DNA of 64,000 nucleotides, taken from contig URET01000001.1 in the NCBI GenBank assembly GCA_900546875.1, positions 62,001 to 126,000 of the forward strand. Reading direction: 5' to 3'. The first letter of the stretch is position 1, and each line of letters starts with the position of its first letter. Under the pieces are notes generated by a model. It saw only the letters and a list, made by a program, of their open reading frames with translations. It was not told where the DNA came from and ran no database searches. This DNA is from an uncultured Eubacteriales bacterium. Lineage in GTDB: Bacteria > Bacillota > Clostridia > Christensenellales > CAG-314. Position numbers and translations under genes: made by a program. Of this stretch, positions 34,376 through 42,946 are shown piece by piece.

Positions 34376-34866
34376 TAAAGGTAATTTTATGCGTATTGTT
34401 TACCGCTGCCGGCGGATACATAGGATTTTCCATAAGAAGGAGATGCAGGCGAAGATCTGAGATTTACAAGTCGCTCTGCAAGACATGTGTTATGCTGGCG
34501 TCGATAATGAGATATGAAAGACCGCCGTTAGCCGAGGCATTAGTTTCATGTGCCAAAAAAACCGACAATGAAATAAACGAGGCGTTATTCGGTTACGCTT
34601 TTTATCTTGAAGCTCCGAAATCTCCGATCCCGAAGCATTTTTGTAATTCAAACGCGCTCAGCGATGAAGAACAGAACGAGATTGACGATTTTCTGAAAGG
34701 ACTCGGTAAAACTGATGTTTTCGGACAAAGCGAATATCTGACATATTACGAAAAAGTCTTTGAGCTGCACTTAAAGGAATCGGAGGAACAAGTTAAGAAA
34801 AAAGGCGAGCCGGCTGCTAAACTCGGAATACTGGCGGGAGTTTTTCTCAGTTTGCTGACTATATGA
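34372..34866 (+). CDS. spoIIIAB: Stage III sporulation protein AB
   Basis: The 164-residue protein has an N-terminal membrane helix (MIKVILCVLFTAAGGYIGF), a basic RRRCRRRSE patch, a helical cytoplasmic domain and a C-terminal hydrophobic segment (LGILAGVFLSLLTI). SpoIIIAB resembles GspF-type platform proteins and is needed for assembly of the SpoIIIA channel in the mother-cell membrane. Length and position between AA and AC fit. It is translationally coupled to spoIIIAA through a four-base overlap. Confidence 0.93.
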   Translation: MIKVILCVLFTAAGGYIGFSIRRRCRRRSEIYKSLCKTCVMLASIMRYERPPLAEALVSCAKKTDNEINEALFGYAFYLEAPKSPIPKHFCNSNALSDEEQNEIDDFLKGLGKTDVFGQSEYLTYYEKVFELHLKESEEQVKKKGEPAAKLGILAGVFLSLLTI

Positions 34867-34908
34867 TCCACTGGTGAAAGAGCGGAAAAGAACGGTTTAT
34901 GGAGTTTT

Positions 34909-35103
34909 ATGGGAATAGATATTATATTTAAAATAGCTGCGATCGGAATAATTACCGCCGTCATAAATATTTTACTGAAAAAATCCGACAAGGAAGAAAT
35001 GGCAACACTCGTTACCTTAGCTTCTTTGGTACTTGTTTTGATAATGGTAGTAGATATGGTAGTGCAGTTATTCGATACAATAAGAAATTTGTTTGATTTT
35101 TAA
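34909..35103 (+). CDS. spoIIIAC: Stage III sporulation protein AC
   Basis: The 64-residue, two-helix membrane protein (IIFKIAAIGIITAVINILL and MATLVTLASLVLVLIMVVDM) matches SpoIIIAC in length and in the basic/acidic KKSDKEE loop between the helices. AC and AD are related membrane proteins of the channel base. It precedes spoIIIAD by one base. Confidence 0.93.
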   Translation: MGIDIIFKIAAIGIITAVINILLKKSDKEEMATLVTLASLVLVLIMVVDMVVQLFDTIRNLFDF

Positions 35104-35104
35104 A

Positions 35105-35491
35105 ATGGAACTGGTAAAAGTAGCAATTATAGCAATAACTTCTGCGATGGCGGTACTTATAATAAAAAAGACAAACCCCGAACTGGCGGTTGTTCTGAGT
35201 ATAAGTGCAGGGATAATGATCATGATCCTTATTCTTGACTCGTTATTTGAGGTCGTGTACACTTTTTACGGAATTGCGGATCTTACGGGTATAGACAGTG
35301 AAATTTTCGAAATCATATTGAAAATCATCGGGATCGGTTATATAAGTGAGTTTTCCGCCTCGGTATGCACGGATTCGGGGAATAAGTCAATAGGGGACAA
35401 GGTTTTGCTTTCCGGTAAAATAGTTATAATGCTTATGGCTCTTCCGATAATAAAAGGAATAATAGGAGTAATAGCGGAGGTGCTGAAATGA
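35105..35491 (+). CDS. spoIIIAD: Stage III sporulation protein AD
   Basis: From ATG 35105 the product has 128 residues. It begins like AC (MELVKVAIIAITSAMAVLII, then KKTNPE) and adds further helices, with the conserved ISEFSASVCTDSGN segment near residues 78-92 (here YISEFSASVCTDSG). A longer frame from TTG 35093 overlaps the AC coding end and has no better ribosome site. It should form part of the channel base in the mother-cell membrane. The stop overlaps spoIIIAE as ATGA. Confidence 0.94.
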   Translation: MELVKVAIIAITSAMAVLIIKKTNPELAVVLSISAGIMIMILILDSLFEVVYTFYGIADLTGIDSEIFEIILKIIGIGYISEFSASVCTDSGNKSIGDKVLLSGKIVIMLMALPIIKGIIGVIAEVLK

Positions 35492-36717
35492 GAAGAGTAA
35501 ACCCGTGCTGTCCCGGAGAGATAAATTCTTACAGAAAGAAGATGTGCATAGTGATCCTTATTATACTTCTCCTATCTGCAGCGATGACTCTTATAAGGTC
35601 GGCAGAACATGCCTCAGCCGAAGACGACATAGAAGACAAGCTCAACGGAACTATCGACTCGCAGCTCGATTCTCTGGATCTTACGGATATTGAAAAACTG
35701 ATAGAAGGACTTGAAAGCTACGGGATTTTTGAAAGTACTTTCAAAGCAAAAGTGGAGAGTATCATAGCCGGGGATTTTGCAGTAGACGGCACGTCCTTCA
35801 TCGGATACATACTGAGACTGATATTTTCCGATTTTTTGGCATTTCTGCCTATGTACTCGGCAATTGCGGCGATCGCTATTCTTTCGGGGATAGTGTCCGG
35901 GCTAAGATCGGGAAGCTTTTCAACTACTACGTCAGACGTAGTATTCTATGCGTGCTACTCCGCTATAATATTGATCACGGTTTCAGGTGTTTCGAGCATG
36001 TATGAAAGGACATATGAAGCTATATCGAGCGTAAGGAAAATAACGGAATTTATAATGCCCGTGCTGCTGACTCTTATGACTGCTATAGGAGGGAATGTGA
36101 CACTGAAGGTGTACAGACCTGCTGCAGCGATGTTTGCCGGAGGGGTGACGGAAATCATAATAACTGCGGTATTGCCTTTATTCCTGATATCGTTTGTACT
36201 GGCGGTAGTGTCGAATTTATCGAGGAGTGTAAGGTTGAATAAACTTTCATCGTTTTTCGGATCGCTTTCTGTGTGGGTAATAGGATTGGTTTTTACGTTT
36301 TTTACTTCTTTTCTGACAGTTCAGGGGCTAACTGCGGCAACTATCGACGGGATTTCATACAAAGCTGCGAAGTTTGCCGCCAAAAGTTATATACCCATAC
36401 TGGGAGGATATATTTCCGACGGATTCGATTTGATACTTGCCGGAAGCATGCTGATCAAAAATGCCGTAGGGGTAGGCGGACTGTGCGTGATGCTGATATC
36501 CGTTATATCGCCGATAATAGAAGTTGTTGTTTTCAGTTTAGGGATAAAGCTTGTCGGGGCGCTTGCGGAGCCTGTAAGCGACTCAAGGATAAGCACATTT
36601 CTGACAGGTACGGCTAAAAGTATGACAATACTTTACGTTTCCATGATAGCGGCGGCATTTATGTTTTTTATTACCGTAACGCTGATAATCATGACATCCG
36701 GAATAACTTTGGGGTAA
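35488..36717 (+). CDS. spoIIIAE: Stage III sporulation protein AE
   Basis: The 409-residue polytopic membrane protein has an N-terminal signal segment (IVILIILLLSAAMTL region), a soluble stretch with repeated D/E-L motifs (about 35-95), then about eight membrane helices with the family segment RITEFIMPVLLTLMTAIGG-like sequence near 185 and GGYISDGFDLILAGSMLIKN near 305. It is the largest membrane component of the SpoIIIA complex. Start ATG 35488 overlaps spoIIIAD. Confidence 0.95.
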   Translation: MRRVNPCCPGEINSYRKKMCIVILIILLLSAAMTLIRSAEHASAEDDIEDKLNGTIDSQLDSLDLTDIEKLIEGLESYGIFESTFKAKVESIIAGDFAVDGTSFIGYILRLIFSDFLAFLPMYSAIAAIAILSGIVSGLRSGSFSTTTSDVVFYACYSAIILITVSGVSSMYERTYEAISSVRKITEFIMPVLLTLMTAIGGNVTLKVYRPAAAMFAGGVTEIIITAVLPLFLISFVLAVVSNLSRSVRLNKLSSFFGSLSVWVIGLVFTFFTSFLTVQGLTAATIDGISYKAAKFAAKSYIPILGGYISDGFDLILAGSMLIKNAVGVGGLCVMLISVISPIIEVVVFSLGIKLVGALAEPVSDSRISTFLTGTAKSMTILYVSMIAAAFMFFITVTLIIMTSGITLG

Positions 36718-36720
36718 GAG

Positions 36721-37200
36721 ATGGATTTTTCTGCTTGGATATTATCGATAGTCGGGGTAGCGGCGATCACGCTTATAGTAGATATTCTGTTGCCCGAAGG
36801 AGAGACGGCAAAATATATAAAGAGTGTTTTCGGTATATTGACCGTATTTATCATAGCCATGCCGTTGCCCGGGATACTCGGCGGAGAGGTGGATTTTTCT
36901 GCAGTTTTCGAAGAAAGCGGGGCGGTCAGCGTAGACTATGAATTTGTCGACCAATTGAATGAAATGCGGATCCGGAACATGGAAACGAGTATTGAAGAAT
37001 ACTTAAAGAAGGAGGGTTATTATTGTGACGTAAGTTTGGAGGCGAGTTTCAAAGACGGAAGCATGATAATAGACAAGGTTTATGTAAAAACGGAAAAAAG
37101 TGTAATAGTCGGCAATGAAGCGAATATAGATATTATCAGGAAGCTTGTTGCGCAGATAACTGGAACAGACGGAGGGAAGATAGAAGTTGGATACCGGTAA
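36721..37200 (+). CDS. spoIIIAF: Stage III sporulation protein AF
   Basis: The 159-residue protein has two N-terminal membrane helices (WILSIVGVAAITLIVDILL and IFGILTVFIIAMPLPGIL) separated by the conserved PEGETAKYIK loop, then a small alpha-beta ring-building domain (about 85-155) as in EscJ/PrgK-like proteins. It follows spoIIIAE by three bases. It probably forms one ring of the channel between mother cell and forespore. Confidence 0.92.
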   Translation: MDFSAWILSIVGVAAITLIVDILLPEGETAKYIKSVFGILTVFIIAMPLPGILGGEVDFSAVFEESGAVSVDYEFVDQLNEMRIRNMETSIEEYLKKEGYYCDVSLEASFKDGSMIIDKVYVKTEKSVIVGNEANIDIIRKLVAQITGTDGGKIEVGYR

Positions 37201-37681
37201 AACAGGGGCGACACAAAAGCTCAAAGCGATAAAAAAACCCGAAATGATCATAGCATTGATTTTGATTTTGGCGGTAATCGTGATATTTGCGACTACGTTT
37301 TTCGGGGAGAAGGAAGAAGAAAGCGACGGCAGTTTTGAAAGCTGGTGTGCAGCGGAAGAGAAGCGGCTGGCCAAAGTGCTTTCAGGGATAGAAGGAGCGG
37401 GCAAGGTTTCTGTTATGATCACATATGAAAGCAGCGTCAACAAAGTTTATGCTTACGAGACAACGAGCAAAACGTCGGGAGGAGTAACTACCGTATCGGA
37501 GGAGATAGTATACAGTTCCGGAAAGCCGCTGCTCATAAAAGAGGAAGCCCCGAAAGTAAGGGGTGTAGTTGTGGTAGCGGAGGGCGCTTCTGATACAGGG
37601 GTAAAACTGGCAATAGTACGTGCCGTAATGGCTTTGATTGAAGTGTCGCCGGGGAATATAGAGGTTTTTGCAAGTAAATAA
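37187..37681 (+). CDS. spoIIIAG: Stage III sporulation protein AG
   Basis: The 164-residue protein starts with TTG 37187, preceded by GGAGGG at 37171-37176, and overlaps the end of spoIIIAF. It has one membrane helix (MIIALILILAVIVIFATTFF) and a ring-building domain near 55-160 containing RLAKVLSGIEGAGKVSVMI and GVVVVAEGASDTGVKLAIV, which matches SpoIIIAG. The family forms a large ring in the intermembrane space between mother cell and forespore. Confidence 0.94.
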   Translation: MDTGKTGATQKLKAIKKPEMIIALILILAVIVIFATTFFGEKEEESDGSFESWCAAEEKRLAKVLSGIEGAGKVSVMITYESSVNKVYAYETTSKTSGGVTTVSEEIVYSSGKPLLIKEEAPKVRGVVVVAEGASDTGVKLAIVRAVMALIEVSPGNIEVFASK

Positions 37682-37693
37682 CGGAGGTAAAGT

Positions 37694-38173
37694 ATGACAA
37701 AAACTAAGAAAATCATTATTATTTCATCTATGGTATTTGTGCTTGCGGCAGCCATAGTACTCAATGTGTTGCTTACCGGATCTGGCAACAATCAAAATGA
37801 CGATAACGTAGTAGCGAGCGGTAATTTCTTTGAAACTTACAGAAATAACAGGCAGCAGACTCGAGCGGAAGAAATAGTTGAACTGGAGGCGGTTATTGCG
37901 CTTGTAGGGGATGAATATGAAGAAGCGAGAGCAGAGGCAATAGAACAGAAACTCAAGCTTGTAGAACTTATGGAAACTGAATTGATACTTGAAAGTCTGA
38001 TAAAGGCTAAGGGTTATGAAGACGTGGTAGTTAATATGGGAATATATTCGGATAATATAAACATCATGGTAAAATGTGACAATCTTACCCGTTCCGATAC
38101 CGCTGTGATATACGGAGTTGTAGCATCCGAAACAAATGTTGCTCCGGAAATGATTAAAATAATACCCGTATAA
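37694..38173 (+). CDS. spoIIIAH: Stage III sporulation protein AH
   Basis: The 159-residue protein has one N-terminal membrane helix (IIIISSMVFVLAAAIVLNVL) and a helical linker followed by a YscJ/FliF-like domain (about 90-159). In the family this domain meets SpoIIQ from the forespore side. SpoIIQ is not in this window. ATG 37694 follows GGAGGTA. It closes the spoIIIA operon; a weak hairpin follows at 38279. Confidence 0.93.
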   Translation: MTKTKKIIIISSMVFVLAAAIVLNVLLTGSGNNQNDDNVVASGNFFETYRNNRQQTRAEEIVELEAVIALVGDEYEEARAEAIEQKLKLVELMETELILESLIKAKGYEDVVVNMGIYSDNINIMVKCDNLTRSDTAVIYGVVASETNVAPEMIKIIPV

Positions 38174-38278
38174 GCGCGTAGATCATAATCGGGAAAAAGA
38201 CAGTTGGCGTTAAGGAGGGAGCGAAATCATAGTCCGACCGGAAAGGCGGTACAGGGAAATAAAGAATAAAAAAGAATG

Positions 38279-38311
38279 CCGTAGTTGATGCTCAGCACAT
38301 CTACGGTTTAT
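38279..38311 (+). terminator. Weak hairpin after spoIIIAH
   Basis: CCGTA (38279-38283) and GATG pair with CATC and TACGG (38298-38306) with a three-base bulge, followed by TTTATTTA. It may be the end of the spoIIIA transcript. The rest of 38174-38500 holds only the promoter at 38439. Confidence 0.4.
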
Positions 38312-38438
38312 TTAATATTGAGATTTGTAGAATCGGATAAAGGAAAGGAGTTTTCGGGCGTTAGGGAAAGCGGGGATCTGAAACCAAGGAAGGAAGTGCC
38401 AAAAAATCATTTAAATAAACATAGTGCTTAAAAATAGA

Positions 38439-38467
38439 TTGTAAAAAAACGGCTTATGTGTTATAAT
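38439..38467 (+). promoter_or_regulatory. Promoter of the asp23-nusB-folD-xse-ispA operon
   Basis: TTGTAA (38439-38444) and TATAAT (38462-38467) have a 17-base spacer, 33 bases before the first start codon. Confidence 0.75.
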
Positions 38468-38500
38468 ATTAATTCAAACAACAACCGAGAGGTGATATAT

Positions 38501-38872
38501 ATGAAAGTTGTAGATCGTTCTGATGAAAATGGCAAAGTGGTATATAACAGCGGTATACTCAACCCAATAGTCAGGCGGGCAGCGGAAGATGTCGAAGGGG
38601 TGGTTAAGTATTCACCCAATACCAGCAAGGTCAGCAAACGTTATAAAAACGGGGTCAAGATAGAGACTGTAGGCGATTATGTATATATCGACATATATCT
38701 GAAATTATATCATTTTGCAAAGGTCAAGGAAGTTGCGTATAAGGTTCAGGAATCGGTAAGAAACATGGTCGAATCCATGACGGATTTTATAATCAAGGAT
38801 ATTAATGTGCATGTAGTGGACGTTGAGTTTACCAGCATGTATATATCTCCGACTTCGGAGGAAGAGAAATAA
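38501..38872 (+). CDS. Asp23/Gls24-family envelope stress protein
   Basis: From ATG 38501 (after GAGAGGTGAT) the product has 123 residues with the Asp23 pattern: GKVVYNSGILNPIVRRAAEDVEGV at the start, then YVYIDIYLKLYHF and KEVAYKVQESVRNMVESMT. Asp23 proteins are abundant, bind near the membrane and affect envelope stress. The gene next to nusB corresponds to yqhY in B. subtilis. The start codon choice removes 15 upstream residues that overlap the -10 box. The stop overlaps nusB. Confidence 0.9.
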   Translation: MKVVDRSDENGKVVYNSGILNPIVRRAAEDVEGVVKYSPNTSKVSKRYKNGVKIETVGDYVYIDIYLKLYHFAKVKEVAYKVQESVRNMVESMTDFIIKDINVHVVDVEFTSMYISPTSEEEK

Positions 38873-39282
38873 TGAGGTCATACGCCAGAGAGGTAGCTTT
38901 TTGTCTGATATACGGTGATTTTATCGATAACGAAGGGACTCCGGAAGATTTAAGCGAATTTTTTGATAAAAGTAAACTGAAAGCAGAAGACGAAGTATTT
39001 GCAAGAAATTTGTTTACCGAGGTAAGGAAGGATAAACAAAAATATTTAAACGAGATATCGGAATTATCTGTAGGATACAAGATCGAAAGGATAAATAAAG
39101 TAGAGCAGGCAATACTTTGTCTGGCGATGTATGAAATAGACAAAGGAACGGCTCCCGAAGGAGCGGCGATAGACGAAGCAGTGAAGCTGTCAAAAAAATA
39201 TTCCGGCGAAAAGAGTGCCGGATTTGTGAACGGAATACTTTCCAATTATCTTAAATCAAAGAAACAGGAGAAGCCGACATGA
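38872..39282 (+). CDS. nusB: Transcription antitermination factor NusB
   Basis: The 136-residue all-helical protein fits NusB in length and end motifs: RSYAREVAFCLIYGDF at the front, RINKVEQAILCLAMYEI near 75, AIDEAVKLSKKYSGEKSAGFVNGIL near 102-126. NusB with NusE binds boxA in rRNA leaders. ATG 38872 overlaps the preceding stop by one base, and its own stop overlaps folD as ATGA. Confidence 0.94.
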   Translation: MRSYAREVAFCLIYGDFIDNEGTPEDLSEFFDKSKLKAEDEVFARNLFTEVRKDKQKYLNEISELSVGYKIERINKVEQAILCLAMYEIDKGTAPEGAAIDEAVKLSKKYSGEKSAGFVNGILSNYLKSKKQEKPT

Positions 39283-40124
39283 AGGTATTCAGCGGGAAAG
39301 AATATGTAAAGGATTATATCGAGGGGCTCAAGGAACGTGCTGCACGTATAAAGCAGAGTATCGGAAGAGAGCCTGAGCTTTCGATAGTATTAGTCGGAAA
39401 CGATCCTTCCTCATTGTCGTACATCAGAAAAAATGCCGACGTATGCAAAAGAGCGGGAGTAAACGTCAGGCTGATAGAACTGGACGAAGCCACAACGACT
39501 TCAGAAATAAGATCGTGTATAAACAGATTGAATTCCGAAAATGATGTAGACGGGATTTTGGTACAGATGCCGTTGCCGGCGCATGTAAGGAGCAATGAAG
39601 TAGTACAGGCCATAGCGCCCGACAAGGATGTTGACGGAGTGACCGAGCATTCGGCTGCGATGCTTTATCTTGGGGCGGGAGATCCTTTTTTACCGAACAC
39701 TCCTATGGGAGTCATGAGTATTATAAAGAGCGAAGGTATAGAGACAAAGGGGAAAAGGGCTGTAGTATTGGGAAGGAGCAATATAGTAGGTAAGCCGATG
39801 GCGATGATGCTCATGAAGGCAGATGCCACGGTCACGATATGCCACAGCAAGACCGAAAATATCAGAGAGGTCTGCAAAGAGGCGGATATATTGGTATGTG
39901 CAATCGGAAAGGCTCATTTTGTAAGTGAAGATATGGTAAAGGAAGGCGCTGCCGTATTTGATATAGGAACGAACTATGTAAACGGGAAACTGACGGGAGA
40001 TGTGGACTTTGAAAAGGTTGCCCCTAAAACGTCGTTTATTACGCCTGTCCCGAACGGGTGCGGTCCGGTGACAGTATGCATGCTGATCGAGAATACGCTT
40101 CGGGCGGCAGAGAAAAAGGTATGA
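39279..40124 (+). CDS. folD: Methylenetetrahydrofolate dehydrogenase/cyclohydrolase FolD
   Basis: The 281-residue bifunctional enzyme interconverts 5,10-methylene-THF, methenyl-THF and 10-formyl-THF. Diagnostic stretches: YIRKNADVCKRAGV near 47 (with the catalytic lysine K50 region), DGILVQMPLPAH near 90, and the NADP-binding VLGRSNIVGKPMAMML near 160-175, ending PVPNGCGPVTVCML. It can process the formimino-derived one-carbon units that the hut operon (54488-60205) would generate. The gene lies between nusB and xseA as in many Clostridia. Confidence 0.97.
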   Translation: MKVFSGKEYVKDYIEGLKERAARIKQSIGREPELSIVLVGNDPSSLSYIRKNADVCKRAGVNVRLIELDEATTTSEIRSCINRLNSENDVDGILVQMPLPAHVRSNEVVQAIAPDKDVDGVTEHSAAMLYLGAGDPFLPNTPMGVMSIIKSEGIETKGKRAVVLGRSNIVGKPMAMMLMKADATVTICHSKTENIREVCKEADILVCAIGKAHFVSEDMVKEGAAVFDIGTNYVNGKLTGDVDFEKVAPKTSFITPVPNGCGPVTVCMLIENTLRAAEKKV

Positions 40125-40131
40125 CCGGATA

Positions 40132-41298
40132 ATGATACTATCTGTTTCACAACTGAACAATCTTATAAAAGGGATACTCGACAGCGAACCCATGCTTTCG
40201 AAATTAATGGTAAGAGGCGAAGTATCTCAGATAAAGACAGTGCGCGGATATTGTTATTTCACGATAAAGGATGAAACGGCTTCTGCGGATTGTTTTTGTT
40301 TAGAAAATAAAAATATTCCCGCAGTCGGGCGTACAGTAATCGTGGAGTGTACGCCTTCTTATTATACAGTAAACGGCAGACTGAGTTTTTATGTATCGAC
40401 GTTTATACCGGAAGATAAGGAAGGAGCATTGTATGCAGCTTTCATAGCACTGAAAGAAAAGCTGGCCGGAGAGGGAATATTCGACGAAGGGCGCAAACGG
40501 AAAATAGATATATACACCGAAAGGATCGGGATAATAACGTCAGCTCAGGGCGCTGCGGTAAGGGATATAATAAACGTTGTGAGACGAAGGAACAAAAGCG
40601 TTGATTTGGTGATATATCCTGCTGCTGTGCAGGGAGAAACGGCTGCATCGGAGCTTAAAGAAGGGATAAATTATTTCAATGGCAGAGCCGATATAGGAAC
40701 GGTTATAATAGGTCGTGGCGGCGGAAGTTATGAAAGTCTGAATTGTTTTAATGATGAAGGATTGGTAAGAGCAGTTGCGTCATCTGTACATCCCGTAATC
40801 TCGGCTGTGGGGCATGAGACGGATTTTACTCTGTGCGATTTTGCGGCGGATCTCAGAGCACCGACTCCGTCGGCTGCAGCCGAATTGGCGACCGTAGATG
40901 CCGAGAAACTCAAGGCTGACATAAAAGGACTGTTAAATGCGGCGACGAGAGCCGTAAATAATAAAATGGATTGTGAAAAGAGCAGGGTTTTTTACTTGGC
41001 GAAAAAGTGTATTTACTCTCAGCGCCGAATATCGGACCTGTTGACAAGACGTGTATTCAGGATGCTGTCTCGGGGAAGGGCAGCTGCCGAGAAAACGGCA
41101 GATCAAGAAAGAAGCAGACTGTATATGATCATGATGCGTAAAGAAAGACTCAAAGCGTTATATTCTGCAGGAATCTTGCTGACGAAGGAAGGAGTGCCGG
41201 TGATCAGCGTAAAACAGGTAAAAGAAGGAGACAATATCGAAGCCCGGCTTGGAGACGGCGTTTTATCGGCGAACATTACGGAGGTAAAGAATGGCTAA
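40132..41298 (+). CDS. xseA: Exodeoxyribonuclease VII large subunit
   Basis: The 388-residue protein has an N-terminal OB domain (ILDSEPMLSKLMVRGEVSQI... YFTIKDE), the nuclease domain with RIGIITSAQGAAVRDIINV near 130 and GRGGGSYESLNCFNDEGLVRA near 195, and ISAVGHETDFTLCDFAADLRAPTPSAAAEL near 225. ExoVII degrades single-stranded DNA to oligonucleotides. At 388 residues the C-terminal coiled-coil part is slightly shorter than usual (400-450). It overlaps xseB by eight bases. Confidence 0.96.
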   Translation: MILSVSQLNNLIKGILDSEPMLSKLMVRGEVSQIKTVRGYCYFTIKDETASADCFCLENKNIPAVGRTVIVECTPSYYTVNGRLSFYVSTFIPEDKEGALYAAFIALKEKLAGEGIFDEGRKRKIDIYTERIGIITSAQGAAVRDIINVVRRRNKSVDLVIYPAAVQGETAASELKEGINYFNGRADIGTVIIGRGGGSYESLNCFNDEGLVRAVASSVHPVISAVGHETDFTLCDFAADLRAPTPSAAAELATVDAEKLKADIKGLLNAATRAVNNKMDCEKSRVFYLAKKCIYSQRRISDLLTRRVFRMLSRGRAAAEKTADQERSRLYMIMMRKERLKALYSAGILLTKEGVPVISVKQVKEGDNIEARLGDGVLSANITEVKNG

Positions 41299-41509
41299 AA
41301 GCATAAAGTTAGAAGAGATCGTTATTGAACTGGAAGCCATAGTGGAAAGAATGGAAAGCGGCGAAGTTTCAGTGGAAGAGAGTGTGAAGCTGTTTGAGAA
41401 GGCTGAGAAACTATCCGAGAAAGCATTGGAGATTCTCGAAGTCCATAAAGGCGCCGTGACAGCCATAGCCGACAAAATATCATTTTTAGAGGAAAAATTT
41501 GATGAGTGA
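41291..41509 (+). CDS. xseB: Exodeoxyribonuclease VII small subunit
   Basis: The 72-residue protein is the normal length and contains the XseB pattern LEAIVERMESGEVSVEESVKLFEKAEKL followed by a short coiled coil. It binds the large subunit. ATG 41291 lies inside xseA after GGAGGTAAAG, and its end overlaps ispA. Confidence 0.95.
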   Translation: MAKSIKLEEIVIELEAIVERMESGEVSVEESVKLFEKAEKLSEKALEILEVHKGAVTAIADKISFLEEKFDE

Positions 41510-42335
41510 AGAATTGCTTGAAGGTATAAAGAAGTTCACGCAGAGAGCAGACAACGCGTTGAACAGTATACTTGAAAAAAGAAAAGATATACCGGAATCG
41601 GCGAGGTATATTCTGATGGGAGGGGGAAAAAGGATCAGGGCTGCTCTGGTTTACGCGGTTGCCGAGCATTACGGAACTGCAGACGAAAGATCCGATAAAG
41701 TAGCATGTGCACTTGAAATGATCCACGCATACTCCCTGATCCATGACGATCTTCCGTGTATGGACGATGACGATTTCAGAAGGAACAAGCCAAGCTGTCA
41801 TAAAGTTTACGGTGAGGCGGAGGCTTTGCTGGCTGGAGACGGGCTTTTGACACTGGCATTTGAAATTTTATTCGGCGATTATACTCCCGGACTATTCAAA
41901 GCGGGCGGTTATATCGCACGCTGTGCGGGTTTTTCGGGGATGGTAGGCGGACAATACATGGAAATTACAGATAAAGTGTACAATGAAGAAACGCTCGGAA
42001 TTATTGACAAAGGGAAGACGTGCGCGCTGATATGCGCAGCAATACTCGGCAGTGCATATGCAGTCAAAGAGGATCTTGAAGAGAAGGAAGCGGAGCTTTG
42101 GGAGAGGTTTGCCGGGGATTTCGGGATGGCTTTTCAGCTTAAAGACGATCTGCTCGATATTTCGGAGACGGATGAAGGCGGCCCGTCATTTGTTGCGGTA
42201 TGCGGGAAAGAAAAGACTGAAGAACTGCTATATCATTATACGAATAAATGTTATGAAGCGCTCACCGCGTTAGGTGAGAAAATTGACGGAATAATATGGA
42301 AATTAGTGGAATTTAATGCTGAAAGAGCTAAATAG
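41502..42335 (+). CDS. ispA: Polyprenyl (farnesyl/geranyl) diphosphate synthase
   Basis: The 277-residue trans-prenyltransferase has the first aspartate-rich motif DDLPCMDDDD (82-91) and a second KDDLLD motif near residue 207, both needed for Mg-diphosphate binding. It condenses IPP with DMAPP/GPP to farnesyl or geranylgeranyl diphosphate. The second motif is followed by a shortened segment (ISETDEGGPSF), where DDxxD plus a KxxG stretch is usual. ATG 41502 is preferred over TTG 41499. In B. subtilis dxs and tlyA follow; here argR follows directly. Confidence 0.94.
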   Translation: MSEELLEGIKKFTQRADNALNSILEKRKDIPESARYILMGGGKRIRAALVYAVAEHYGTADERSDKVACALEMIHAYSLIHDDLPCMDDDDFRRNKPSCHKVYGEAEALLAGDGLLTLAFEILFGDYTPGLFKAGGYIARCAGFSGMVGGQYMEITDKVYNEETLGIIDKGKTCALICAAILGSAYAVKEDLEEKEAELWERFAGDFGMAFQLKDDLLDISETDEGGPSFVAVCGKEKTEELLYHYTNKCYEALTALGEKIDGIIWKLVEFNAERAK

Positions 42336-42345
42336 AATATAATTT

Positions 42346-42365
42346 TATGCGATAAAATTTGCATA
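42346..42365 (+). promoter_or_regulatory. Possible ArgR-type operator upstream of argR
   Basis: TATGC (42346-42350) and GCATA (42361-42365) form an inverted repeat around ten A/T-rich bases, the size of an ARG box. The match to the ARG consensus is partial. It lies upstream of the argR promoter. Confidence 0.3.
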
Positions 42366-42391
42366 AATGCAGCTAAATTTTTAATAAACAC

Positions 42392-42420
42392 TTGCTTTTT
42401 TCGGATTGATAAAGTATAAT
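42392..42420 (+). promoter_or_regulatory. Promoter of argR
   Basis: TTGCTT (42392-42397) and TATAAT (42415-42420) are separated by 17 bases, 49 bases before the argR start. Confidence 0.75.
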
Positions 42421-42469
42421 AAAAAAAACAGGATCAAATGATTCGTAAAATACCGTTGGAGTTATCATT

Positions 42470-42925
42470 ATGCTCAGAAGTACGCGTCAATCAAAAATAT
42501 TGGAACTTATTCAAATGAAGAACATTTCCACTCAGGAAGAGCTTTCAAGCGAGTTGGCGGTCCATGGTTTTAAAGTTACTCAGGCGACCGTTTCGCGGGA
42601 TATCAAAGAACTCGGACTTATAAAAGCCATGAACGATAAAGGCGAATATAAGTATGTAACGGTAAGCAGTGTAGAGCAAAAAGTTCCCGTAAAACTTATC
42701 AATGTATTCAAAGAAGCCGTTATAACATTCATTCCCGTAAACAATCTTTTGATAATCAAGACTCTGTCTGGAAGCGCGGGCGCAGTTGCGAATGTTGTAG
42801 ATCAGCTTAATCCCCGGGAAATGCTCGGCAGTGTAGCGGGAGACGACACATTGCTCATAATAGCTGAGAATGCCGAAGCGGTAGACGTTCTTCTGGATAA
42901 ACTTGTAGGACTTACGAAAATGTAA
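42470..42925 (+). CDS. argR: Arginine repressor ArgR/AhrC
   Basis: The 151-residue protein has an N-terminal winged helix (about 1-70; RQSKILELIQMKNISTQEEL and VTQATVSRDIKELGLIK) and the C-terminal arginine-binding hexamer domain (about 80-150) with LLIIKTLSGSAGAVANVVDQL and MLGSVAGDDTLLII. It controls arginine synthesis and breakdown according to arginine level. Gene order argR-recN is conserved in Firmicutes. ATG 42470 has a weak GGAG site. Confidence 0.95.
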   Translation: MLRSTRQSKILELIQMKNISTQEELSSELAVHGFKVTQATVSRDIKELGLIKAMNDKGEYKYVTVSSVEQKVPVKLINVFKEAVITFIPVNNLLIIKTLSGSAGAVANVVDQLNPREMLGSVAGDDTLLIIAENAEAVDVLLDKLVGLTKM

Positions 42926-42946
42926 AAGCGGCGAAGGTGCTGTTTT

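Noticed and set aside
36950..36957. GTCGACC-type heptamer in spoIIIAF as a Spo0A box
   Set aside because: It lies inside a coding region and matches the core poorly.
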